Shown one piece after another: positions 8,210-14,778 of a stretch of 15,889 bases of DNA. Positions within the stretch are counted from its first letter, which is position 1; every line of letters begins with the position of its first letter. The notes under the pieces were generated by a model. That model did no database searches, was not told where the DNA came from, and saw nothing but the letters and a program-made list of their open reading frames with translations. The position numbers and the translations under genes were made by a program. This DNA comes from Bacteroidales bacterium (GTDB taxonomy: Bacteria > Bacteroidota > Bacteroidia > Bacteroidales > NBLH01). The stretch lies in NCBI GenBank assembly GCA_027083715.1, contig JALWNR010000387.1, positions 1 to 15,889 of the forward strand, read 5' to 3'.

Positions 8210-8761
8210 ATGATGAACATTAACGATAAACATTCGCAAAAGATTGTTGATATTATAAAAGAATATGCAAGAAAACAATCATTGTTTATTCTTGCTTACG
8301 GAACGGGCTGTGGGGCTATTGAAATACCTCCGACAATGACATCAAGATATGATGCGGAACGCTACGGAATCCGTGGAGCAGCTACACCACGACAAGCTGA
8401 TGTACTGCTGATTACCGGATATCTGGCAACCAAAACATTAAAAAGGGTTATTCGCGCATACGAACAAATGCAATCGCCAAAATATGTAATTGGTTTTGGT
8501 TCCTGCACTATTAACGGCGGCATGTATTGGGATTCTTACAATACCATTAATGTTTTGGATAAATACTTACCTGTTGATGTGTACATTAACGGTTGTATGC
8601 CGCGTCCGGAAGCTGTACTTGCAGGATTTGACAAGCTGAAAGAATTAATTCAGGCTGGGAAAGCAGAAGGTTGGAAACATTATCAGGAAAATCTTGACTG
8701 GTATCGTGAAAATCAGAAAAAAGTAATTGTAAATTGGCAAATGCCTGATTATAACTGGTAA
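8210..8761 (+). CDS. mbxJ: NuoB-like [4Fe-4S] subunit with only three cysteines (MbxJ-like)
   Basis: This 183-residue protein is of the NuoB / hydrogenase small subunit family. It shows GTGCGAIEIPPTMTSRYDAE (31-50), the helix ending in QADVLLITG (62-70), GFGSCTINGGMYW (95-107) and INGCMPRPEAVL (127-138). The proximal cluster normally has four cysteine ligands (a tandem or CxxC pair plus two single cysteines). Here only C34, C99 and C129 exist; G31 or G35 occupies the place of the fourth. This is the pattern I recall for archaeal MbxJ, where the cluster is site-differentiated and was proposed to be the catalytic site of sulfane-sulfur reduction. The protein sits between the NuoD-like subunit and the NuoH-like anchor. 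Two ATGs (8210 and 8213) are possible starts. Confidence 0.9.
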   Translation: MMNINDKHSQKIVDIIKEYARKQSLFILAYGTGCGAIEIPPTMTSRYDAERYGIRGAATPRQADVLLITGYLATKTLKRVIRAYEQMQSPKYVIGFGSCTINGGMYWDSYNTINVLDKYLPVDVYINGCMPRPEAVLAGFDKLKELIQAGKAEGWKHYQENLDWYRENQKKVIVNWQMPDYNW

Positions 8762-8771
8762 AATTAGAGCT

Positions 8772-9356
8772 ATGGATAATATAAATTTAGAGAAAGAACA
8801 ACAACTGGCAGACATCCTGAGTTCAGACTTTACACGTTTGGATGCAAAAGTGGTGCGTGAGCGCAGAGTAGAAGCCGTGTTGAAAAGCAATGACATAATA
8901 CCTTCGGTATTACTTTTTGCCAAAGATAAATTGGGATACATTCATTTCTCGCACATGAGTTGTGTGGACTGGCTGGAAGAAGGTGAGTTTGAAGTAATTT
9001 ATATTCTTTGGAATCCCGAAGAAAAAATCAATTTACTGATAAAAGTCAGAACGGACAGAGATAACGCAACATTGCCAAACATTGACTATATCTGGCGACA
9101 AGCCAATACTTACGAAAGAGAATTAAGAGAAATGTACGGTATCGAATTTCCCGGACTGATAGCTGCCAAAGAGTTTATTTTGGAAGACTGGCAAGGTATG
9201 CCGCCAATGCGCCGTGATTTTAAAACCAAAGAATATGTTGATGATCATTTCTTCCACCGTCCGGGCAGAGAAGATGCACAAGATGTTAGAGAGACCATTG
9301 CAAATCGCAGTGGCGAAGAAATTCCTGAATTTGCTAAGAAATTTTCAAGAAAATGA
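8772..9356 (+). CDS. mbxK: NuoC-like subunit (MbxK-like)
   Basis: A 194-residue soluble protein of the NuoC/30-kDa complex I family. The C-terminal half carries ANTYERELREMYGIEFPG (111-128) and LEDWQGMPPMRRDF (137-150), the family's W-x-x-A-x-W/Y-E-R-E-x-x-D/E-M-x-G-I and L-x-x-x-P-x-R-x-D/K motifs; the N-terminal half is variable. It is a structural partner of the NuoD-like subunit and binds no cofactor. Its TGA overlaps the ATG of the NuoD-like gene in an ATGA arrangement, indicating translational coupling of the two. Confidence 0.9.
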   Translation: MDNINLEKEQQLADILSSDFTRLDAKVVRERRVEAVLKSNDIIPSVLLFAKDKLGYIHFSHMSCVDWLEEGEFEVIYILWNPEEKINLLIKVRTDRDNATLPNIDYIWRQANTYERELREMYGIEFPGLIAAKEFILEDWQGMPPMRRDFKTKEYVDDHFFHRPGREDAQDVRETIANRSGEEIPEFAKKFSRK

Positions 9357-10459
9357 GAGAAGAAACAACAACCATATATTTAGGACCGCAACATCCCGGA
9401 ATTACCGGAAATATGATGATAAAACTGCAGGTAAAAGGCGATACGGTAATGAAAGCCGAAACGCATATCGGATACTTGCACCGCGGATTTGAAAAATTGA
9501 TGGAACGCCGTAACTGGCTGCAAAGTTTCACCATTGTGTGTCGTATTTGTGTGCCGGAACCCGACCCGAACGAAGAAAACTATTCGCGTGCCGTTGAAGA
9601 AATCGAAGGCAGAGAAGTGCCCGAAAGAGCTAAATACATCCGTGTAATGGTACTTGAATTGGCACGCATTGCCTCATATTTATTGTGGTATGGCGGGCAA
9701 AACGGTTCTGCAGGACTTTATACTATGGGACAGTGGTCTGTGGGCGACCGTAACTACATCCTTGATTTGTTTGAGGAACTTACCGGAGGTCGTGTGTATC
9801 ACATGTATATTTGGCCAGGAGGTGTACGCAGAGATTTACCCGAAGGTTTTGCCGATAAAGTATTGAAAACGATGGATTATCTGGAAAAACGTTTGGATGA
9901 ATACGATAAACTGATGTTTGAAAACAGTATTTTCCAAAAACGTGCACAAGGTGTAGGTATTATTGACCCTGCCAAAGCTATTGAATGGGGCGTTGTAGGA
10001 CCACCCTTGCGCGGTTGCGGCATTCAGTCGGATGTGCGTAAAGACGACCCGTATGAAGTATATGACAAATTGGATTTTGAAGTGCCGAAAATTGAAGGAC
10101 AAAGTGATGTTTGGGCAAGGGCTTTAGTACGCCGCTTTGAAATCAGAGAATCCATAAAAATTATTCGTCAGGTAATCGAAAAAATGCCTACCGGAGAGGT
10201 GTACAATAAAGTTCCGAATCCGATGAAATGGATTGTGCCTAAGGGGGATGCGTATGTAAAAACCGAGTCTGCCCGGGGTGAGTTTGGCTATTATATGGTT
10301 AGCGATGGCTCGGACAAACCACGCAGGGTTCATGTAAAAGGACCGGCTTATGTTCATGGTATTTCCTTACTGGAAAACTTGTTGGTTGGTGAAAATATTG
10401 CCGATGTTTCATTTATTATGAACAGCTTGGGGACTTGCCCGCCGGAAATGGAAAGGTAA
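9353..10459 (+). CDS. mbxL: NuoD / [NiFe]-hydrogenase large-subunit-like protein without a [NiFe] site (MbxL-like)
   Basis: This 368-residue protein has the NuoD/MbhL fold. GPQHPG (11-16) is the substrate-cavity hairpin, HIGYLHRGFEKLMERR (38-53) the following helix, and RAVEEIEGREVPERAKYIRV (79-98) is very close to MbhL. In [NiFe] hydrogenases RxCGxC and DPCxxC hold the metals. Here, aligned without a gap to RAVEE, the first motif reads RIC-VPE (C66, E69) and the last reads GTC-PPE-MER (C362, E365), so each pair has lost its second cysteine. C63 makes an accidental CRIC that fits only with a three-residue gap. The same loss is known in the Mbx/MBS group, so hydrogen production is not expected. 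The gene overlaps the NuoC-like gene by 4 nt. Confidence 0.9.
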   Translation: MREETTTIYLGPQHPGITGNMMIKLQVKGDTVMKAETHIGYLHRGFEKLMERRNWLQSFTIVCRICVPEPDPNEENYSRAVEEIEGREVPERAKYIRVMVLELARIASYLLWYGGQNGSAGLYTMGQWSVGDRNYILDLFEELTGGRVYHMYIWPGGVRRDLPEGFADKVLKTMDYLEKRLDEYDKLMFENSIFQKRAQGVGIIDPAKAIEWGVVGPPLRGCGIQSDVRKDDPYEVYDKLDFEVPKIEGQSDVWARALVRRFEIRESIKIIRQVIEKMPTGEVYNKVPNPMKWIVPKGDAYVKTESARGEFGYYMVSDGSDKPRRVHVKGPAYVHGISLLENLLVGENIADVSFIMNSLGTCPPEMER

Positions 10460-10572
10460 TATAGTGTTCAACGGTTAAATTGTTCAATGATTGATTTTTT
10501 TTGACACGAAAAACTAATTTAAATAATTTAACTTTTCATATTAAAGTATAAAAAATCTAAAAATATAAAAGC
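10460..10572 (+). other. 113-nt gap inside the operon, before the fused Fe-S flavoprotein gene
   Basis: This is the longest gap in the operon. It is AT-rich and contains two GTTCAA copies (about 10465 and 10482), a T-tract and a TTGACA (10501-10506). No stable hairpin with a U-tract and no correctly spaced TAnnTTTG element was found, so neither a terminator nor a promoter is supported. Read-through from the upstream genes is the simplest view. Confidence 0.35.
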
Positions 10573-12354
10573 ATGGGCTTTTTTGATTTAAAAGGATTAT
10601 TATCACCGCTGACCGGATTGCAACAGTTCGGTAGAAAGCCGCATACATTAACTTATACTAAAGAGGCAGCCGATCGTTATCGCGGATTGCACTACAATAA
10701 ATTGGATCAATGTATCGGTTGCGGAAACTGTTCTACAATTTGTATGAACGAAGCCATTGATATGATACATATCGAAGGCATTGAAGGAAGTAAAGGAGAT
10801 TCAGGTTTACGTCCACGGGTGGATAACGGAAGGTGCTGTTGGTGTGCACTTTGCGTTGAGGTTTGTCCGACAGGTTCTTTAAACCTGACCAAAGATTTTA
10901 TTTATGTTACAGACGATGCAGATAGTTTTCTTTGGACACCGGGAAAAAGCAATCCTGATGCCGAAGAAAAAATATCGTTCCATAGTGATGTGGATACATC
11001 ATTAAGCATGTATCAGCGTGTTCCGATGCGCGAAATGGATGGTATGGAGCGTATCGAATCATTTGCCGAAGTTGTGCTCGGATATAATGATGAAGAAGCA
11101 CGTGCCGAGGCGCAACGTTGTATCAGTTGTTCGTTGTGTACCGAGGTTTGTCCTGATCATATGCACATACCCGAATACATAAATGCCATTGCACGCGGCG
11201 AAAACGAAGAAGCAATCCGTATTATTTACGACAATAACCCGTTGCCGGAGATGTGTGGTAAGGTTTGTACCCGCCGTTGCGAGGATGTTTGTGCTATTGC
11301 CGTACGTGGAGAGCCTGTAGCTATCCGTTGGTTGAAACGCTATGCTACGGAGCAGGCAAAAACTGCAGATATGATTAAAGAAATCGTAAATCCGAAAATT
11401 GAAGAACCCAACGGTAAAAAAGTAGGGATTATCGGTGCAGGACCTTCGGGTTTAACTGCCGGATATTATCTTGCTTTACGCGGATTTGACGTAACCATTT
11501 ACGAAGCTAAATCGCATGGTGGCGGTATGACTTTCTACGGTATCCCGAAATATCGCTTACCTTACGAAAGCATCAACAAACAAGTAGAATACTTGCAAAA
11601 AATTGGTGTAAAAATCAATTTCAATACCCGTGTAGGAAAAGATATTCAGTTTGAGGAAATTTATAATCAATACGATGCGGTATTTATCGGTATCGGATTT
11701 GAAAAACCTTGGACATTGGGCATGAAAGGCGAAGATCTTAATGGTTCAATGCAAGCGGTTAAATTCCTTGAAATTATTAACGAAGGCGGAACAGTGGATA
11801 TAGGTAAACATGTAGTTGTTGTTGGAGGTGGAAATGTGGCTATTGATGCAGCCCGTGTAGCCAAACGATTAGGTGCTGACGTAGATATTGTTTATCGTCG
11901 TCGTGTTCAGGATATGCCTGCTGACTGGGAAGAAATTGAAGGAGCTGAGGATGAAGGTGTAAACATCATCCCGCAAGGTATTCCTATTGAAGTGCTTGGC
12001 GATAAAAACGGTAAAGTAAAAGCATTCCGCTATGCCAAGGCAGAAATGGTACCGGATCCAAAAGGTGGTCGCCCGCGTCCGCAACAGATTGAAGGAAGCG
12101 AAACAGATATTGAGTGCAGTACTGTTATTGCAGCCATCGGTCAGGAAGCGGATTACTCATTCTTCCCCGAAGAAATTAAGAGTAAAATTAATTTTGAGCG
12201 CGGCAGATTTGTGGTTAATCACGAGACCAAACAAACTGATGATCCGAAAATTTTTGCAGGTGGCGATGCTGTTAACCGCACGGCTGATGCAATTAGTGCT
12301 ATTGCCGATGGTTTTAAAGCCGTAAAAGGGATTGAGAAATATTTGTTAGGATAA
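10573..12354 (+). CDS. Fusion of NuoI/MbxN-like ferredoxin domain and GltD/NfnL-like FAD-NAD(P) oxidoreductase
   Basis: This 593-residue protein is the electron-input or -output subunit. Residues 1-125 are a NuoI/MbxN-like domain with two [4Fe-4S] motifs: C47-C50-C53-C57 and C88-C91-C94-C98-P. Residues about 150-593 are GltD/NfnL-like. They include two more cysteine sets, C183-C186-C189-C193-P and C228-C232-C236-C240; an FAD Rossmann motif GIIGAGPSGLTAGYYLALRG (285-304) ending in E311; and an NAD(P) motif VVVVGGGNVAIDAARVAKRL (414-433) with YRRR (441-444), whose arginines suggest NADPH. The C-terminal flavin cap is IFAGGDAVNRTADAISAIADG (560-580). Compared with GltD as I know it (Cx2Cx4Cx3CP and Cx3Cx5Cx3C), both flavoprotein cysteine sets are shorter by two residues. 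As last gene of the Mbx operon it should link the membrane complex to ferredoxin and NAD(P)H. The direction is not decided by sequence. Confidence 0.9.
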   Translation: MGFFDLKGLLSPLTGLQQFGRKPHTLTYTKEAADRYRGLHYNKLDQCIGCGNCSTICMNEAIDMIHIEGIEGSKGDSGLRPRVDNGRCCWCALCVEVCPTGSLNLTKDFIYVTDDADSFLWTPGKSNPDAEEKISFHSDVDTSLSMYQRVPMREMDGMERIESFAEVVLGYNDEEARAEAQRCISCSLCTEVCPDHMHIPEYINAIARGENEEAIRIIYDNNPLPEMCGKVCTRRCEDVCAIAVRGEPVAIRWLKRYATEQAKTADMIKEIVNPKIEEPNGKKVGIIGAGPSGLTAGYYLALRGFDVTIYEAKSHGGGMTFYGIPKYRLPYESINKQVEYLQKIGVKINFNTRVGKDIQFEEIYNQYDAVFIGIGFEKPWTLGMKGEDLNGSMQAVKFLEIINEGGTVDIGKHVVVVGGGNVAIDAARVAKRLGADVDIVYRRRVQDMPADWEEIEGAEDEGVNIIPQGIPIEVLGDKNGKVKAFRYAKAEMVPDPKGGRPRPQQIEGSETDIECSTVIAAIGQEADYSFFPEEIKSKINFERGRFVVNHETKQTDDPKIFAGGDAVNRTADAISAIADGFKAVKGIEKYLLG

Positions 12355-12377
12355 TTTTACACACAAAACTATGAAAG

Positions 12378-12409
12378 AGGGCTACAATTTACTTTGCAGC
12401 CCTTTTTTC
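12378..12409 (+). terminator. Rho-independent terminator of the Mbx operon
   Basis: AGGGCT (12378-12383) pairs with AGCCCT (12398-12403). After one mismatch the stem continues with CAA/TTG, and TTTTTTC follows. It starts 24 nt after the stop of the fused flavoprotein and closes the 13-gene operon. Confidence 0.88.
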
Positions 12410-12445
12410 TTATTTATTCTAAATAAGGCTTATAAGAGCTGTAAA

Positions 12446-12485
12446 ATATTTTTACATTTGCAAGCTCATTAAAATGTAAAAATAT
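12446..12485. repeat. 14-bp perfect inverted repeat covering promoter and start codon
   Basis: The arms ATATTTTTACATTT (12446-12459) and AAATGTAAAAATAT (12472-12485) are perfectly complementary across a 12-nt spacer. The left arm contains the TAnnTTTG element and the right arm runs into the ATG of the outer-membrane-like gene. If transcription starts about 7 nt after the -7 element, most of the left arm would not be transcribed, so a protein-binding operator is more likely than an RNA hairpin. Confidence 0.6.
12453..12460 (+). promoter_or_regulatory. Bacteroidota-type -7 promoter element TAnnTTTG
   Basis: TACATTTG is a perfect match to the TAnnTTTG element recognised by the housekeeping sigma factor of Bacteroidota. 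It lies 23 nt before the ATG at 12484 and just after the terminator of the Mbx operon, a sensible place for a new promoter. A matching -33 TTG element was not found at the usual distance, so the promoter may be weak or depend on an activator. The element lies inside the left arm of the inverted repeat at 12446-12485. Confidence 0.5.
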
Positions 12486-13050
12486 GAATAGGTTAATCAT
12501 TATTATTTTTCTTTTTTTAAACGGTTTTTTCTTATCAGCACAAGATACATTAATGGAAAAATCACCCAAACAATATAGTTTTACCGTAGGTTATCAAAGA
12601 AATTTGACATCAGATTTTACAAATAATGCAAACAATGGCTACAATATAGAAGCTGAAGTTGCATGGAAAGTTTCCGGTTTCCACAAAAAAAGCGCTGTTT
12701 ATTTTGGTGTCCCTTTGGGTTATAACTACTCATTACCTGATACCGAAAATGATTTTTATAGTACAACACTCTTTTATGGATGGATTGTTCGGCATGAAAT
12801 AGGAAGGAATAAAAAATACACTCCTTTTTTGGCTTATGGTCTTTTGTTAAATCAACTACGTATTGAAAATACGGAAGGTAGCGTATTTGGACATCAAACC
12901 AGATTTGAGTTTGGAATAAACCGACATTTTAGAAATAAAAATTATTTATTTGCTAAAATTGAATACAGTTATGCACGTTTCCCCAGTCTGGGAAATAGCT
13001 CATCAAACAAAATGCAGTTTTTGGCATTTAAAATTGGGGTGAGAATATAA
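12484..13050 (+). CDS. Secreted small beta-barrel-like protein, probably outer membrane; function unknown
   Basis: The protein has 188 residues. An N-terminal signal peptide MNRLIIIIFLFLNGFFLSAQ (1-20) has the SAQ-type cleavage end common in Bacteroidota. The mature part consists of alternating hydrophobic and polar stretches with many aromatic residues, for example YSFTVGYQRNL, SAVYFGVPLGYNYSL, STTLFYGWIVRHEIG, KYTPFLAYGLLL, HQTRFEFGINRHF, YLFAKIEYSYARF and a final FLAFKIGVRI. This pattern of about eight amphipathic strands ending at the C-terminus suggests an eight-stranded outer-membrane barrel. I do not recognise a named family. It is monocistronic: a terminator lies before it and a hairpin after it, and the next genes run convergently. 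The inverted repeat at its start suggests repressor or activator control. It has no visible link with the Mbx complex. Confidence 0.7.
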   Translation: MNRLIIIIFLFLNGFFLSAQDTLMEKSPKQYSFTVGYQRNLTSDFTNNANNGYNIEAEVAWKVSGFHKKSAVYFGVPLGYNYSLPDTENDFYSTTLFYGWIVRHEIGRNKKYTPFLAYGLLLNQLRIENTEGSVFGHQTRFEFGINRHFRNKNYLFAKIEYSYARFPSLGNSSSNKMQFLAFKIGVRI

Positions 13051-13058
13051 ATTTAGAT

Positions 13059-13092
13059 TTGGGGCTTACAAAATTTCAACTTGTACCCCCAA
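13059..13092. terminator. Hairpin between convergent genes, possible bidirectional terminator
   Basis: TTGGGG (13059-13064) pairs with CCCCAA (13087-13092), and TACAA (13067-13071) with TTGTA (13081-13085), with a small 2/1-nt internal loop. It lies 9 nt after the stop of the barrel-like gene and 11 nt after the stop of the minus-strand KYG-repeat gene. Neither side has a clean U-tract, so terminator function is probable from position but not proven. Confidence 0.5.
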
Positions 13093-13102
13093 TATTAAAA
13101 AA

Positions 13103-14161
13103 CTAATCCTCTATAATTTGTACGTTTCCGTACCTACTGCTTATCTCTACTTTTGCTTTCGTTTCTTTATTTGCACCAACAGCTCCCCAAACCCGCGATT
13201 CTGTCCCATCAATTATTTTATTAAGTTTATATCCTTTAGGATATTTAACAGATCCATATGCAGCCTGAGCTTCTAATTGATAACTTATGTTTGCAGGCAA
13301 ATGAAGGTTTGATTTTCCGTAGCGTTGATCAATTTTTATAAACTCAAAATCAGGATCAACTTTATACAAATCCAAATTACCGTATTTTACCGTTAAATCT
13401 AACTTATTGTATAATTTTGATATTTCAAAGCTTGAATATCCTCCTGTACAAATAAAGTTGCGCACTGCTCCCACTTTAAAAGGATGATCATATTTTGACT
13501 CTGCCACAATAGACTTTACTTTTTTTATTTTAACAGCAGAATATTTGCTGGCAATCATTAATGCCTGTGCCGTTTCTATGGCAATTTTTGAATAAGCAAC
13601 TTCCATTTTTAACCAGTTTGCCTGATCAATATCACAATAAGTATCAGAATATGCTACATAAATATAATTAAGGGGTTTTTTGTTTCCGCGCCCTAATTTG
13701 TTAATGGTAAAATTTCCGTATTTTACCGAAATATTAGCATGTCCGTTTACTTCGTTTAAAAACAAATCTCCATATTTATTAGATAAATCCACATTTATAT
13801 ATGCCGGTATTTTTACAAAATAATCAATTTTAAACGATGTATTTCTTATAGATTCATTCAAACTTGTGATAGCAGAAACGATATTCCCACTCTCACTAAA
13901 ATCTATATCAATTTTACGAAATGTACTCTCAGCTTTCGATTCGCTTGAAGTTTTAACGGTAATAGTAACGGTAATATCAATACTATTTTTATCCCAGTTA
14001 ATAATTTTCATATCACCGTATTTATTCACCAATTGCATTGTTGTATTTTTATCGGCTTTATATTGTTTATGAAACATTTTTGTAAAATCTTCGGCATATC
14101 CCCAAATGCCAATGAACAAAAAAGTAAATAACAATAATAATTTTAATTTCCCTCTTTCCAT
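13103..14161 (-). CDS. Secreted KYG-repeat beta-helix-like protein (DUF4097-like), sigma/anti-sigma operon member
   Basis: This 352-residue protein has a signal peptide (1-23, ending GYA-ED). The mature region is a ladder of short beta repeats with a recurring tyrosine followed by G or S: Y48, Y130, Y148, Y171, Y190, Y207, Y224, Y242, Y260, Y281, Y302 and Y344. In the central part these are spaced 17-23 residues, with sequences such as NKYGDL, VKYGNF, SKYSAV, VKYGNL, QRYGKS and SRYGNV. This fits a right-handed parallel beta-helix of the kind found in DUF4097 and GIN-domain 'adhesin-like' proteins of Bacteroidota. Such proteins often lie downstream of ECF sigma and anti-sigma genes, as here (87 nt after the anti-sigma gene). 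A role in the envelope or in sensing envelope state is inferred; no enzymatic motif is visible. Confidence 0.75.
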   Translation of the reverse strand: MERGKLKLLLLFTFLFIGIWGYAEDFTKMFHKQYKADKNTTMQLVNKYGDMKIINWDKNSIDITVTITVKTSSESKAESTFRKIDIDFSESGNIVSAITSLNESIRNTSFKIDYFVKIPAYINVDLSNKYGDLFLNEVNGHANISVKYGNFTINKLGRGNKKPLNYIYVAYSDTYCDIDQANWLKMEVAYSKIAIETAQALMIASKYSAVKIKKVKSIVAESKYDHPFKVGAVRNFICTGGYSSFEISKLYNKLDLTVKYGNLDLYKVDPDFEFIKIDQRYGKSNLHLPANISYQLEAQAAYGSVKYPKGYKLNKIIDGTESRVWGAVGANKETKAKVEISSRYGNVQIIED

Positions 14162-14204
14162 TTTTATATATTTTAAAAGTTACCTGATATTAAATTTTAT
14201 GTTT

Positions 14205-14216
14205 AAAAGATCTTTT
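14205..14216. repeat. 12-bp palindrome in the gap between anti-sigma and KYG-repeat genes
   Basis: AAAAGATCTTTT is a perfect 12-bp palindrome in the 87-nt gap upstream of the KYG-repeat gene. It might be a protein-binding site or a chance AT-rich palindrome. No promoter element was recognised beside it. Confidence 0.3.
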
Positions 14217-14248
14217 CGCCTACCGACAGACAATTTAAAGTTTGCTTT

Positions 14249-14767
14249 TTAACAATTTTCTTTAATTTGCTCAATTACCAATTCAAGAAATTCAATTTTA
14301 TACTGATAATTATTAATCATTGCATTAATTATTCGTTCATCACTCCTATTTTGCTTCAATTCCTCCCGTAATGATTGATATACTTTGTCTAATTGCTGTA
14401 ATTCATCGTCAATCATTTCTTTTTGTTCCGGATTAATCTTGCAATTTAATTGTTGAAATTCATTTATTTTACGGTATAAATCCTGACGATAAAACTCTTC
14501 GACCTCTTTATATTGCGGTGAAACATCACCCAAACTTATTAAGCGTTCGGTATTTACAATTTCTTTTGTTTGCGACTGCTCATAACGTATAAAAACAGAC
14601 AAAGATAGTAAAAGAGCGATTGCAGCTGCCAAAGAATACCAATATGTTTTACTAATGGGCTTTTTCTTATTTAATTTTTTTTTAAATCGATCTAAATGCC
14701 CATCCGGTAAATCAAAAGAACTGATTTGTTCTTTATTATTCTTTATGAATTTTTCTAAACTACTCAT
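14249..14767 (-). CDS. Single-pass membrane anti-sigma factor candidate
   Basis: A 172-residue protein with a cytoplasmic N-terminus (1-40) containing FDLPDGHLDRFKKKLNKKK (18-36), one transmembrane helix (about 43-60, YSLAAAIALLLSLSVFI), and a C-terminal extracytoplasmic region (61-172) that is mostly helical and probably coiled coil (EFYRQDLYRKINEFQQL, then about 112-170). The P-x-G/D-H-x-x-R-F-x-x-K-L start is a pattern I associate with Bacteroidota anti-sigma proteins; there is no HxxxCxxC zinc motif. It follows the ECF sigma gene by 11 nt on the same strand, the usual order for a sigma factor and its inhibitor. The anti-sigma role rests on topology and context; direct family assignment is uncertain. 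Confidence 0.72.
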   Translation of the reverse strand: MSSLEKFIKNNKEQISSFDLPDGHLDRFKKKLNKKKPISKTYWYSLAAAIALLLSLSVFIRYEQSQTKEIVNTERLISLGDVSPQYKEVEEFYRQDLYRKINEFQQLNCKINPEQKEMIDDELQQLDKVYQSLREELKQNRSDERIINAMINNYQYKIEFLELVIEQIKENC

Positions 14768-14778
14768 TATTAAAAACT

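Noticed and set aside
9353..10459. Functional group 4 [NiFe] hydrogenase large subunit
   Set aside because: Both metal-binding CxxC pairs are CxxE in the best register, and no maturation genes are in the window.
10501..10506. TTGACA as a -35 promoter box
   Set aside because: No suitably spaced -10 or TAnnTTTG element follows, and Bacteroidota housekeeping promoters do not use this box.
7271..12354. Part of ordinary complex I (nuo operon)
   Set aside because: NuoE, F, G, A and J are missing, the antiporter genes are Mrp-type, and the NuoD-like protein is closer to MbhL (RAVEE...VPERAEYIR region) than to NuoD.
10573..12354. Glutamate synthase small subunit
   Set aside because: There is no glutamate synthase large subunit nearby, a NuoI-like domain is fused at the N-terminus, and the gene ends the Mbx operon.
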